64,000 nt of DNA, from the NCBI RefSeq assembly GCF_014651075.1, contig NZ_BMWE01000002.1, positions 124,001 to 188,000 on the forward strand, read 5' to 3'. A model generated the notes under the pieces. The model searched no databases. It was given only the letters and a program-made list of their open reading frames with translations, and had not been told where the DNA came from. The position numbers were made by a program, and so were the translations under genes. Positions 1-8,353 of the stretch are shown here, piece after piece; position 1 is the first letter of the stretch, and each line of letters begins with the position of its first letter. Source of the stretch: Streptomyces djakartensis (GTDB lineage: Bacteria; Actinomycetota; Actinomycetes; Streptomycetales; Streptomycetaceae).

Positions 1-572
1 AGCGGGCGGTGCCGCGTGACTATCTGCGCGAGCACGGTGACCGGAGTGCCTCGCAGACGGTGGATCTGCTGGCCGAGAACCTGGCGGACTACCGGGCGGT
101 CGTGCACCGCACGGACGGCGAGGGGCTGGCCGGGCTGATCGCGGCACTGCTGGACAAGCGCGGGTCCGCCTCGGTGCTGGTGCCGCCCGGGCTGGACCCG
201 TCGTGGCTGGCGCGGACCGCGGTGACGCGGGTGGCGGACCGGGCGGAGAGCACGCCGCACGAACTCGACGAGGTGGACAGTGTGGTGACCGCCTGTGCGG
301 TCGCGATCGCGGAGACCGGGACGATCGTGCTGGACGGCTCGCACGACCAGGGCAGGCGGCGGATCACCCTCGTCCCGGACCATCACATCTGTGTCGTGCG
401 GGTGCCCTCCCAGGTGGTCTCGTCGGTGCCGCAGGGCCTCGAACGCCTCGACCCGGCGCGTCCCCTGACATGGATCTCCGGACCGTCGGCGACGAGTGAC
501 ATCGAGCTGGACCGCGTCGAGGGCGTGCACGGCCCGCGCACGCTGGAGGTGATCCTGGTGAGCGGGGACTGA
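1..572 (+). CDS. lutC: LutC-like lactate utilization protein (LUD domain), 5' end outside window
   Basis: The reading frame is open from the first base; the first possible start (GTG at 9) lies in mid-domain, so the gene begins upstream of the window. The visible ~189 residues have the LUD/DUF162 pattern, including AETGTIVLDG followed by an arginine-rich RRR turn and a C-terminal GPSATSDIE segment. LutC works with the iron-sulfur proteins LutA and LutB in L-lactate oxidation to pyruvate in the cytoplasm; those genes would be expected just upstream, out of view. The frame ends with TGA at 570-572, directly followed by a decayed CoxE-like gene on the same strand. Family assignment is good; the lactate role is inferred from family. 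Confidence 0.82.
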   Translation, partial: RAVPRDYLREHGDRSASQTVDLLAENLADYRAVVHRTDGEGLAGLIAALLDKRGSASVLVPPGLDPSWLARTAVTRVADRAESTPHELDEVDSVVTACAVAIAETGTIVLDGSHDQGRRRITLVPDHHICVVRVPSQVVSSVPQGLERLDPARPLTWISGPSATSDIELDRVEGVHGPRTLEVILVSGD

Positions 573-1529
573 CCGGTCAGCGGTGCGGGGCGGAGCCGCT
601 CGAGCGGCTCCGCCCGCAGACCCTGCTCGCCCGGGTCCGGGACGATGTGCGGGCTGAGGGCGGAAGCCCGGGGTTCGCGGACCGGCTGCTGGAGGACGAG
701 ATCCGGCGCCGCATCGACACCTTCCGCTCGTTGGTGGCCGCGGAGGCGCGGCGCCGGGTGGCCGAGCGGCGCGGGCGGGACGAGATCGCCCGGCGGGCGG
801 TGGCCCCGGCCGCCGACCGGGTCGACTTCCTGTTCGCCGGCAAGGACCGGCTGGCCGAGCTGCGCAGGGTGGTCCAGCCGCTCGCCCGCAAGCTCGCCAC
901 CCGGCTCGCGGCCCGGCGCCGTCGCGCCTCCCGGGGCGCGCGGGTCGCTGTCGACGGGCGGTGTGCCCATGAAGCCAGTACTGCGCAGACGGCGTCCCGC
1001 CCGTCCCGAACTGGTCCTGCTGTGCGATGTGTCGGGCTCGGTGTCCGGCTTCTCGGACTTCACGATGCTGCTGGTGCAGGCACTGCACGACCAGTTCAGC
1101 AAGGTACGGGTGTTCGCCTTCGTCAACCGGATCGACGAGGTGACCGCGCTGCTCGAACACGGCACCGCCGGCCCGGAGGGGCTGGGCGCCCGGATCCAGG
1201 CCGAGGCGGCGCTCACGGGCTATCACGGCAGCAGCGACTACGGCATGGCGCTGGGCGAGTTCGCGGAACGCTAGGAGGGCGCGGCGGGTCCGCGCACCAC
1301 GGTGTTCATCCTGGGCGACGCGCGGACGAACCGGAGCGACCCGAATCTGCCCGCTGTCCGGCGGATCGCCGAACGGGCCCGCCGCGTCCACTGGCTGAAT
1401 CCCGAGCAGCGTTCCCGCTGGGGCACGGGCGACTCCGTCGCGCCCGCCTACGCGGAGCCGGTCGGAATGCACGAGTGCCGCGACGTCCGGCAACTGGGCG
1501 CGCTGGTGGCGAGGTTGCTCCCGGTGTGA
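573..1529 (+). pseudogene. CoxE-like VWA-domain protein, decayed (5' truncation, frameshift, stop)
   Basis: Three pieces of one protein can be read. Frame 2 from about 573 to 950 encodes an Arg-rich segment (LRRVVQPLARKLATRL) typical of the middle of CoxE-type von Willebrand factor A proteins. The sequence then continues in another frame from about 945 with SLSTGGVPM and the VWA start LVLLCDVSGSVSGF (MIDAS DxSxS). A TAG at 1272-1274 interrupts that frame, after which the C-terminal VWA half (VFILGDARTN) resumes in the same frame to TGA at 1527-1529. The usual N-terminal region is absent because LutC ends directly before. The gene is therefore inactive by 5' deletion, frameshift and nonsense change. 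CoxE proteins usually help mature molybdenum hydroxylases with a MoxR ATPase; no such ATPase is adjacent. Confidence 0.8.
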
Positions 1530-1540
1530 CGTCCGATGTC

Positions 1541-1900
1541 CTAGTCCTTCTTGGCGTACTCCCTGGCCGTCTGCCCCTGGAAGTCGTAGGTCACGACCTG
1601 TTCGTCGCCCACGACCCAGGCGTCGTGGCCGGGCGAGACGACGAAGACGTCGCCGGGACCGACCTCCGTCTCACCGCCGTCGTCCATGCGGATGTGCATG
1701 CGTCCTTGGACGATGTACCCGTTGTGGTGCATCTGGCAGCTGTCGGTGCCCGCGATCGGCGCCACGGACTCGGACCAGCGCCAGCCCGGCTCGAAGGTCG
1801 CCACGGCGAAGTCGAGATCCGTCATGTGGACGGCCTCGAGGTGGCCGCGCGAGAAATCACGCCGCTCATCCGGCTTGTCAAGCGTCTTCACTTCCAGCAT
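1541..1900 (-). CDS. cupin-domain protein
   Basis: A 119-residue single-domain protein with cupin features: GWRWSE, a histidine pair in QMHHNGYIVQG, and the second motif region PGDVFVVSPGHDAW. Most of the chain is one conserved beta-barrel, so it is a small metal-binding cupin rather than a fused enzyme. It lies on the minus strand, convergent with the decayed CoxE-like gene and 77 bp downstream of the PLP dehydratase gene, so it could be cotranscribed with that gene. The substrate cannot be told from sequence. The ATG at 1898-1900 is preceded by GGAAGGGAG-type sequence, a good ribosome binding site. Confidence 0.75.
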   Translation of the reverse strand: MLEVKTLDKPDERRDFSRGHLEAVHMTDLDFAVATFEPGWRWSESVAPIAGTDSCQMHHNGYIVQGRMHIRMDDGGETEVGPGDVFVVSPGHDAWVVGDEQVVTYDFQGQTAREYAKKD

Positions 1901-1977
1901 GACACGCTCCCTTCCGGGTCCCTACCCTGCAATCGTCCGCCTGTCCAGCGGGGACCGCCATCCGGGGGAGAGCCCGC

Positions 1978-2955
1978 TCAGAGGCCGCTCCCGCAGAGCT
2001 CGGCGAAACGCCCGGCATCGACGTTGCCGCCGGAGACGATCACGCCGACGCGGCGCGGGAGCGGGCCCGCCCGGCCGGTGAGCAGGGCGGCCAGCGGGGT
2101 GGCGCCGCTCGGCTCGACGACCATCTTCAGACGCTCGAACGCGAACCGCATCGCGTCCCTGATCGCGTCGTCACCGACCAGCGCGATGGCGTCGACGAGA
2201 CGCCGGTTGACGGAGAAGGTGAGTTCCCCGGGTGTGGGCAGCGCCTGTCCGTCGGCGATGGTGCGCGGCACCGGGATGCTGATGCGCCGCCCCGCCTCCA
2301 GCGAGCGCTTGGTGTCGTCCCCGGCCTCCGGTTCGACGCCGATCATGCGGATGCCGGGGTGCAGCCCCTTGGCCGCGGTGGCACTGCCGGCCATCAGTCC
2401 GCCGCCGCCCACCGGCGTCAGTATCGCATCCAGCTCTCCCGCCTCTTCGAGGAGTTCGAGTGCGGCTGTCCCCTGTCCGGCCATCACGTGCGGATGCTCG
2501 TAGGGCGGGATGACGGTGAGGCCCCGCTCTGCGGCCAGGGCCTCGGCGATCGCGACCCGGTCGCCGGTGTAGCGGTCGTAGCCGACGATCTCGGCTCCGT
2601 AGCCGGCGGTGGCCGCGCGCTTGGACGGCGGCGCGTCCTCCGGCATGACGATCACGGCGGTGGTGCCGAGTTCGCGGGCGGCCAGGGCGACGGCCTGGGC
2701 GTGGTTGCCGGAGGAGTAGGAGGCGATGCCCCGGGACAACTGGCCGGGGGTGAGGCGGGAGGCGGCGTTGTAGGCACCGCGGAACTTGAAGGCGCCGGCG
2801 CGCTGGAAGTTCTCGCACTTGAGATGGACCTCGGCACCGACGAGTTCGTCGAGGGTCCGCGAGCGCAGCACGGGCGTGTGGTGCGCGATGCCCTTGAGCC
2901 GCTCGGCGGCGTCCCGGACGTCGTCGAGGGTGACCGGTGGGGTGGTGGTCGTCAC
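1978..2955 (-). CDS. PLP-dependent threonine / 3-hydroxyaspartate ammonia-lyase family
   Basis: The 325-residue fold-type II PLP enzyme has the cofactor lysine at about K57 in GAFKFRGAYNA, the substrate loop SSGNHAQ (81-87) and the phosphate-binding GGGGLMAG (183-190). There is no C-terminal ACT regulatory domain, so it resembles catabolic threonine dehydratase, serine racemase or threo-3-hydroxyaspartate ammonia-lyase rather than biosynthetic IlvA. Its start overlaps the stop of the upstream regulator gene (2952-2955, ATGA), so the two are translationally coupled. That pairing with a YheO/DauR-type regulator suggests amino-acid catabolism under local control. The exact substrate is not resolved. 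Confidence 0.85.
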   Translation of the reverse strand: MTTTTPPVTLDDVRDAAERLKGIAHHTPVLRSRTLDELVGAEVHLKCENFQRAGAFKFRGAYNAASRLTPGQLSRGIASYSSGNHAQAVALAARELGTTAVIVMPEDAPPSKRAATAGYGAEIVGYDRYTGDRVAIAEALAAERGLTVIPPYEHPHVMAGQGTAALELLEEAGELDAILTPVGGGGLMAGSATAAKGLHPGIRMIGVEPEAGDDTKRSLEAGRRISIPVPRTIADGQALPTPGELTFSVNRRLVDAIALVGDDAIRDAMRFAFERLKMVVEPSGATPLAALLTGRAGPLPRRVGVIVSGGNVDAGRFAELCGSGL

Positions 2956-3641
2956 GTGTGCTCTCCAGTCGACGTGTCGTGGGCGGCCCTGGCCTGGGAG
3001 AGGTAGTTGTAGGCGGAGGCACGGGAGATGCCGAGCCGTGCGGCGACCTGCTCGACCGCGCCGCGCACGGCGAAGACACCGCGCGCGTCGAGTCCGCCGA
3101 ACAGCTCCAGCCGCTCCGCGCGGCCGAGTTCCGCCCAGCTGCCGCGCTGCCTCGACTGGTGGGCGTCGACGAGGGCGTCGACCACGGAGTCGATGTCATT
3201 GCCGAAGGTGGTGGTCGGCAGCTCCGCCGGGGCCGGGCCGAGACCGGCGAGCGCGCCCAGCAGGCCGTGCACCTGGCTGACGGCGCTGACGTCCACGTTC
3301 AGGCAGAGCGCGCCGAACACGGCTCCGGTGGAGTCGCGCAGCACCATCGTGGAGGACTTCACCAGCGTGCCGTTGCCGGTGCGGGTGACGTAGTTCAGCT
3401 CGTCGGACGCCTCGTCACCACGGGCCAGGACACCCATGCCGATCTCACTCATCGCTCCGCCCACCGTCCTGCCCGTCACCGACCCGGCCACGGCGACAAC
3501 CGACTTCTCCGGCTTCCGGTAGTCGTGCAGCACGGCCTCGCAGAGCGGCCCGAAGGTGGCCGCGATGCCGTCGGCGACCGGCGTCAGCGCGGAGAGGATC
3601 GCGTCCCGTTCGGCGTCCAGGGCTTGGTCATCGGCGGTCAT
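2952..3641 (-). CDS. YheO/DauR-type transcriptional regulator (PAS-like + HTH)
   Basis: A 229-residue protein. Residues ~15-125 match the YheO-like PAS domain (AVLHDYRKPEKSVV, VKSSTMVLRD, GALCLNVDVS). The C-terminal ~165-220 forms the matching HTH (AARLGISRASAYNYL). DauR, the founding member, represses D-arginine catabolism in Pseudomonas. Here the gene is the first of a two-gene operon with the dehydratase, sharing the overlap ATGA, so it probably senses the substrate of that enzyme. The region upstream (3642-3837) has no gene and would hold the promoter. Effector unknown. Confidence 0.83.
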   Translation of the reverse strand: MTADDQALDAERDAILSALTPVADGIAATFGPLCEAVLHDYRKPEKSVVAVAGSVTGRTVGGAMSEIGMGVLARGDEASDELNYVTRTGNGTLVKSSTMVLRDSTGAVFGALCLNVDVSAVSQVHGLLGALAGLGPAPAELPTTTFGNDIDSVVDALVDAHQSRQRGSWAELGRAERLELFGGLDARGVFAVRGAVEQVAARLGISRASAYNYLSQARAAHDTSTGEHT

Positions 3642-3837
3642 CGCACCGTCCCCCCTTCTCCCGGCACCACGCTAGACCATGCGTCCAGCAGTTGGATAGA
3701 GAGTCCAGGAAAGTCCGGTGGCCTCGATCGAGGGCGGCATCCTCCTGGCCCTGGGCGGCAGCGTCCACCTACGGGCCGGACGACCTCTTCCACGCCGACC
3801 AGAACATCGAGCCGGCCCGGCCCTGACGCCGCCCGCC

Positions 3838-4470
3838 TCAGGCCGCGGCCAGGGCGGGCGACACGGCGGGTACCGGTTCCTCCGCCTCGGCTAGCAGGGC
3901 GATGAGCGTCGCCCGGGCCCGCGCCACGCGGGAGCGGACGGTGCCGACCGGGCAGTCGCTCAGCTCGGCGGCCTCCGCGTACGTCACACCGAGGAGCTGT
4001 GTGAGGACGAACGCCTCACGCCGCTCGTCCGGCAGCCCGGCCAGCAGCTCCAGCAGCACCACGCCGTCGTCGAAGCCGGGCAGTCCGGGCGGCTGGGCAA
4101 GCTCGGCGGCCAGCTCCCAGTCCGGCACGTCGGCACGGCGGGGGCGTACGGCGGTGCGGCGGAGGCTGTCGGCCACCGCTCGCCGGGCGATGGACAGCAG
4201 CCAGGAGCGTGCCGAGGAACGGCCCTCGAACCGGTGCAGGCTGCCGAGCGCCCGCAGGAACGTGTCCTGCGCCAGATCGTCCACGGCCTGCGGATCGGCG
4301 CACAGGTGGGCCACGTAGCGGATGACGTCGCGGTGCAGGGCGCGCACGAACCGGTCGACGGCCACGGAGTCACCGCCGCGGGCGGCCAGCGCCCAGGCGG
4401 TTATCGACTCGTCGGCCGAGGCGAGGCGGTCCGCTCTCCGGCGGGCAGGGGGCAGGGCAGGAGTGGTCAC
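3838..4470 (-). CDS. ECF-type RNA polymerase sigma factor
   Basis: Start chosen at GTG 4468-4470, which has AGAAGGA upstream; the frame stays open further upstream, but that stretch is low-complexity. The 210 residues contain sigma region 2 (RDVIRYVAHL then VDDLAQDTFLRAL) and region 4 (GVTYAEAAELSDCPVGTVRSR), with short Ala-rich ends and no extra domain. This is the size of group IV (extracytoplasmic function) factors. No recognisable zinc-dependent anti-sigma factor is adjacent. The upstream same-strand gene encodes a Met/His-rich membrane protein and may be the partner. The inducing signal is not visible in the sequence. Confidence 0.88.
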   Translation of the reverse strand: MTTPALPPARRRADRLASADESITAWALAARGGDSVAVDRFVRALHRDVIRYVAHLCADPQAVDDLAQDTFLRALGSLHRFEGRSSARSWLLSIARRAVADSLRRTAVRPRRADVPDWELAAELAQPPGLPGFDDGVVLLELLAGLPDERREAFVLTQLLGVTYAEAAELSDCPVGTVRSRVARARATLIALLAEAEEPVPAVSPALAAA

Positions 4471-4665
4471 CTGGTGTCCTTCTCGAAGATTGCCGGAGCC
4501 ACGGGCGCGCGGGCGACGCCGGTACGGGAGGCCGGGCGTGTGCGCGTGGCTCCGGGGTCCGGGTGAGGGAGGGAATGCGGCCGTATCCGTGCGGCGGGGT
4601 CGCGGGCACGGAGGTACGACCGGTTCCGGGGCGCGCCGGTGCGGCCCCGGTGTCACCGGCTGCCG

Positions 4666-5334
4666 TCAGGCGGCAGCGGCCCTCGCAGGTGGCCCTCGAG
4701 AGGTGATCGCGTGGACGAGAAGGGCGAGACGCGGCGGCCGGTCCGAGGACCGTCGTCGCGCGCGTACGGGCGGGGGCGGCGGCGCGGGCAGGGCGAACAG
4801 GAGCCGCAGCGGCGCGGCCAGCCAGCCGCCCACGGCACGCAGCAGGCGGAACACGGCCCGCTCCCCGTGGCCCAGCCACAGACCGCACAGCAGGGCGGCG
4901 AGCAGGTGGGCGACGAGCATGCCGAGCGACGAGTCGCCGCCCGGAACGTCTCCCGCGTGCCCCATGTGCATGGAGGTCGAGCCCATGGAGTGCGTCTCAT
5001 GCCCCATGGGGCCCGTGTCCGTGGAGTGTGCGCCCATGGAGCGCATGCTCATCGGGTGGGCGCCACCCGCTGCCCCGACGGCCGACGGCTCGAGCGAGAA
5101 CGCCGAGTGCAGGGCCGTCTGGACGGCCACCGCCACGGCGACGACGAGTCGCAGGCCGCGCTCGCGGCCCGCCAGGCACCAGCCCGCCGAGGCCGTCACG
5201 GCCCAGCCGGCCACCAGGGTCCGCACGGACACGTGGTCGCCGGACATCATGACGTGGCCGAGAGCGGCGAGCACGACACAGACAGCCGCGAACACCGCGG
5301 CCCGTAACGTGCGAGCACACCACCCAGCTGTCAT
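4666..5334 (-). CDS. membrane protein with Met/His-rich loop (possible metal binding)
   Basis: A 222-residue protein with about four hydrophobic segments (residues ~8-30, ~38-55, ~60-78, ~135-155). Between the third and fourth lies a loop of roughly 45 residues rich in Met, His, Ser and Gly (PMSMRSMGAHS, MGHETHSMGS, MHMGHAGD). Such Met/His clusters are typical of proteins that handle Cu(I)/Cu(II). The C-terminus is Pro/Arg rich and looks cytoplasmic. It lies ~195 bp upstream of the ECF sigma gene on the same strand, and a DUF4396 gene with a copper-repressor-like palindrome is just upstream. I do not recognise the family firmly; a link to copper is inference from composition and neighbourhood. 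Confidence 0.6.
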   Translation of the reverse strand: MTAGWCARTLRAAVFAAVCVVLAALGHVMMSGDHVSVRTLVAGWAVTASAGWCLAGRERGLRLVVAVAVAVQTALHSAFSLEPSAVGAAGGAHPMSMRSMGAHSTDTGPMGHETHSMGSTSMHMGHAGDVPGGDSSLGMLVAHLLAALLCGLWLGHGERAVFRLLRAVGGWLAAPLRLLFALPAPPPPPVRARRRSSDRPPRLALLVHAITSRGPPARAAAA

Positions 5335-5451
5335 GGCGCCTCATCTTCGCATCCGGCCCCGCCCGGTCGTCACCCATGGGTACGGGCATCTCCCGTGCGG
5401 GGCACTCAATGGGCGGCATGTGATCCAGGCCACTGCCGCGGGTGATGCCTG

Positions 5452-5928
5452 TCAGTGATGGGCGTGCACCACGGCATGCCCCTTGCCCCGGCCGATCATC
5501 CACTTGTTGACCGGAGCCGTGATCAGGAAGGCGACCGCGAAACCGCCCAGCAGGGCGGACCAGAACAGCGTGTCCGTCAGGTGGGCGTCCATCGCCCCGG
5601 GAGTGAGCGCGATGATCGCGTTGTCCACGAGTTCCATCACCGTGATCGAGACGGTGTCGGCGGCGAGCGCGACCCGGATCGCCGGCTTGAGGCCCAGACC
5701 GGCCCGCAGGACCGCGAACAGGGTGAACGAGTATCCGAAGAGGAACGCGAGCCCGATCGCCAGCACCATGGTGGGCAGATTGCCCCAGTCGAGGGCGGTG
5801 CCGATCACCATGCCGAGGATCTCACCGATCGCGCACCCGGTCAGACAGTGGAGCGTCGCCTTGACGGCCGTCCCCCATGAGGCGGCCGTCCCGTGCTGGC
5901 GCTCATCGTGGCCATGAGTGTGATCCAT
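5452..5928 (-). CDS. DUF4396 integral membrane protein
   Basis: Start taken at ATG 5926-5928 (MDHTHGHDERQHG), which gives 158 residues; an upstream extension would run through the operator. A His-rich N-terminus precedes four membrane segments containing the DUF4396 signatures CLTGCAIGEILGM, VMELVDNAIIA and FWSALLGGFAVAF, and the tail is also histidine-rich (GHAVVHAHH). The function of the family is unknown. The histidine-rich ends and the palindrome TATACCCC-N3-GGGGTATA 12-30 bp upstream point to metal, most likely copper, responsive expression. It is divergent from the SDR gene. Confidence 0.8.
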   Translation of the reverse strand: MDHTHGHDERQHGTAASWGTAVKATLHCLTGCAIGEILGMVIGTALDWGNLPTMVLAIGLAFLFGYSFTLFAVLRAGLGLKPAIRVALAADTVSITVMELVDNAIIALTPGAMDAHLTDTLFWSALLGGFAVAFLITAPVNKWMIGRGKGHAVVHAHH

Positions 5929-5939
5929 GGCCCACACTA

Positions 5940-5958
5940 TATACCCCCCCGGGGTATA
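5940..5958. promoter_or_regulatory. CsoR-type operator palindrome between DUF4396 and SDR genes
   Basis: The sequence TATACCCCCCCGGGGTATA is a perfect 8-3-8 inverted repeat. Its form (AT flank, C4...G4, AT flank) matches operators of the CsoR/RcnR family, which respond to Cu(I) or other thiophilic effectors. It sits 12 bp from the DUF4396 start and 27 bp from the SDR start, so it can cover either promoter. No csoR gene is in the window, so the repressor would act from elsewhere. Confidence 0.7.
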
Positions 5959-5984
5959 GGCGCCAGGCCGGTAGAGTTCTCGCC

Positions 5985-6782
5985 ATGACGACGGAACCGG
6001 CACCGGCCGCACACGCCTACCTCTCCCAGCTGTTCTCCCTGCACGGCCGGGTCGCGGTGGTCACGGGCGGCAGTTCCGGCATCGGCCGTGCCATCACCGA
6101 CGCCCTCGCGCGGGCCGGTGCGAGCGTGGTGGCCGTGGCCCGGGGAGAGGCCCGGCTGGCGGCCACCGTCGAGGAGTTGACGTCGGAGGGCTGCCGCGCC
6201 GCGTGGGTGGGCGCCGACCTGAGCACACGGGAGGGCGTGCGAGCGGCCGCCGAGCGGGCCGTCGAGGCGTTCGGTGAGCCCGACATCCTCGTCAACAGCG
6301 CCGGGATCAACGTCCGTCCGCCGATGGACGAACTCACCGAGGAGGACTGGGACATGACGATGGCCGTCAATCTCGAGGCGCCCTTCCTCCTGGGGCAGCG
6401 GTTCGGGCCCCGCATGGCGGAGCGCGGGTACGGGCGCATCCTGCACATCAGCTCCCAGCAGGCGCACCGCGCGTTCGTCCAGAGCGGTGCCTACGGCGCC
6501 TCCAAGGGCGCGCTGGAGTCGCTGGCGCGGTCCCAGGCCGAGGCGTGGTCACCGCGCGGAGTCACCTGCAACGTGCTGGTGCCGGGCTTCGTCATGACAC
6601 CGCTCAACGCGCGGCTGTCGTCGGATCCCGAGAAGGTGGCCGCGCTCGCCGCGCGCACCATGATCGGACGGAACGGCCTGGCCGAGGACTTCGCGGGAGC
6701 GGCGGTCTTCCTGGCGGGCCCGGCGTCCGGCTACATCACCGGGCAGTCGGTCTTCGTCGACGGCGGTCTGTCCGTCCACTGA
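5985..6782 (+). CDS. short-chain dehydrogenase/reductase
   Basis: A 265-residue classical SDR: nucleotide-binding TGGSSGIG at ~27-34, NSAG, the catalytic Ser in HISSQQ, and the catalytic Tyr/Lys in YGASKG, ending with the usual GQSVFVDGG. Start is ATG 5985; the longer open frame runs through the operator and lacks a ribosome site. The closest functional types are sugar-acid or 3-oxoacyl reductases (gluconate 5-dehydrogenase-like), but the substrate cannot be read. It shares a short divergent promoter region with the DUF4396 gene. Confidence 0.85.
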   Translation: MTTEPAPAAHAYLSQLFSLHGRVAVVTGGSSGIGRAITDALARAGASVVAVARGEARLAATVEELTSEGCRAAWVGADLSTREGVRAAAERAVEAFGEPDILVNSAGINVRPPMDELTEEDWDMTMAVNLEAPFLLGQRFGPRMAERGYGRILHISSQQAHRAFVQSGAYGASKGALESLARSQAEAWSPRGVTCNVLVPGFVMTPLNARLSSDPEKVAALAARTMIGRNGLAEDFAGAAVFLAGPASGYITGQSVFVDGGLSVH

Positions 6783-6833
6783 CACCGAAGGTGGCCGCTC
6801 TGCGAGGCCGTGCCCCTCACCCGCTCCCTCCCG

Positions 6834-7400
6834 TCAGCGCGCGGTCCCGTCCTTCCGCCGCAGGAAGACCTCGGTGCTCGGGCCGCGTTCGGAGAACAGA
6901 CCCGACGGGGAGGCCTTCCGCAGCAGCCGGCGCAGGTCCTCCTCGAAGCGGTCCCGGCGTCCATCGAACAGGTGCGGCGCCGAGAACGACATCGAGAACA
7001 CCCAGGCGACGACATCGTCTGAGGCCCGCTCCAGTGCCTGACCGCCCGGCACGAGGAGACGCCGGGGGCCGGAGAATCCGGCCCGGGCGAAGACCTCGGC
7101 CTCTCCCCCCGGGGTCCCCTGCGGCAGCAGGCCCCGGCCGGCTCTCCGTACGGGCCCCAGGTACCGCTTGACCAGCTCGTCCACCGCCGTGTAGGGGACC
7201 GCCGGGTGCGGCAGACCGTCGACGGTCAGCTCGTCCGTCCTCAGGTCCGAGATGTGCACCAGGGCCCCGCCGGGCCGGAGCATGTCCCGGAGGGGCGCCG
7301 CGACCAGGTCGCGGTCCATCCAGTGGAAGGACTCCGCCCACCACCCTCGCAGCATCCGGTCCACGACCACCCGACCGGGCGATGACGCCGATGGTTCCAC
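6834..7400 (-). pseudogene. class I SAM methyltransferase, N-terminal half missing
   Basis: The 188-residue frame begins close to the ESFHWMDRD motif and continues with LRDMLRPGGALVHISDL, the post-motif-III half of a ubiquinone/menaquinone-type methyltransferase. The preceding ~80-100 residues with the glycine-rich SAM-binding motif (DLGCGxG) are absent. Upstream sequence up to the VOC gene at 7477 is only 76 bp and on the other strand. The protein could not bind SAM, so I call it a 5'-truncated remnant. The remaining C-terminus is intact to its stop. Confidence 0.65.
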
Positions 7401-7476
7401 GGGCGGCCGACGGGCGGGTGTCAGTGCCCGGTGTCACGCTGGGGCCACAGAGGATCTGCGGAAGGGATGCATCACC

Positions 7477-8274
7477 ATGATCACCACGGAGTACGCCCCC
7501 GGTTCCCCCTGCTGGCTCGACCTCGGCGCCCCGGACGTGCGGACCGCCGCGGCCTTCTACGGCGCCGTGCTCGGGTGGGAGTACGAGTCCATGGGCCAGA
7601 GTGAGGACTTCGAGGGCGGGATGTTCCGGAAGGACGGCAAGGTCGTCGCCGGGCTCGGCAAGCTCACGGAGGAGGGCGCGCGCCCGGCCTGGATGCTCTA
7701 CTACAGCGTCACCGACGCCGACGCCACGACGCAGGCCGTGCGGCAGGCGGGCGGCACCGTGCGGGTGGCGCCGATGGATCTCGACGAGTGGGGCCGGATG
7801 GCGCAGTTCAGCGACCCGCTGGGCGGCCAGTTCGCCGTCTGGCAGCCGGGGACCAACAAGGGCCTCGACCTGGTGGACCAGCCGGGCTCGCTGTGCTGGA
7901 CCGAGCTCTACACCAGCGACGCCGCCGCCGCGCGGGAGTTCTACGGCGGCCTCTTCGGGTGGCAGTTCAGCGACATGCCGATGCCGGGCGGTGGGGGCAC
8001 CTACACCCTCATCACGCCCGCCGGCCTGCCCGAGGACCGCATGCACGGGGGCCTCATGGAGCTCCGGAAGGAGGATCTGGCGCTGACCAACGGGCGGCCG
8101 TACTGGCACCCGGTCTTCGCCGTGGAGGACTGTGACGCGGCGGTGGCGAGGGTGACCGAGCACGGCGGCAGCGTGCAGATGGGCCCGGTGGACGCGGAGG
8201 GCGTCGGCCGGCTGGCCGTCTGCCTCGACCCGGCGAACGCCGACTTCGTGCTGCTCGCCCCGTCCGGGAGCTGA
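7477..8274 (+). CDS. VOC family protein, two glyoxalase-type domains
   Basis: 265 residues with two tandem beta-alpha-beta-beta-beta modules: residues ~8-125 (PGSPCWLDLGAPDV...FYGAVLGWEY) and ~135-262 (GSLCWTELYTSD...FYGGLFGWQF). The architecture matches the CFP30B/antigen-like hydroxylase family of actinobacteria. Metal ligands and substrate are uncertain. Start ATG 7477 is supported by GAAGGGA at about 7461-7467; the longer frame upstream overlaps the methyltransferase remnant and is not needed. Confidence 0.85.
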   Translation: MITTEYAPGSPCWLDLGAPDVRTAAAFYGAVLGWEYESMGQSEDFEGGMFRKDGKVVAGLGKLTEEGARPAWMLYYSVTDADATTQAVRQAGGTVRVAPMDLDEWGRMAQFSDPLGGQFAVWQPGTNKGLDLVDQPGSLCWTELYTSDAAAAREFYGGLFGWQFSDMPMPGGGGTYTLITPAGLPEDRMHGGLMELRKEDLALTNGRPYWHPVFAVEDCDAAVARVTEHGGSVQMGPVDAEGVGRLAVCLDPANADFVLLAPSGS

Positions 8275-8332
8275 ACCGCCCGAGCCGTGCGCGGCGGACA
8301 TCGGGAGTGAACGCTGATGGCGCCGGGTTGCT

Positions 8333-8353
8333 ATTTGCATATGATGTGCAAAT
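8333..8353. promoter_or_regulatory. AT-rich inverted repeat at GNAT start
   Basis: ATTTGCA-TATGATG-TGCAAAT is a perfect 7-7-7 inverted repeat, AT-rich against a high-GC background. Its right arm overlaps the ATG (8352) of the GNAT gene. It looks like a regulator binding site acting at the promoter or start of a short-leader or leaderless mRNA. The cognate regulator is not evident nearby. Confidence 0.5.

Noticed and set aside
647..2503. 618-codon open frame on the plus strand
   Set aside because: Its first ~100 codons belong to the decayed CoxE-like gene; the rest is antisense to the cupin and dehydratase genes and low complexity.
3642..3837. Small gene upstream of the sigma gene (…DLFHADQNIEPARP)
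   Set aside because: Too short and without start, ribosome site or recognisable family.
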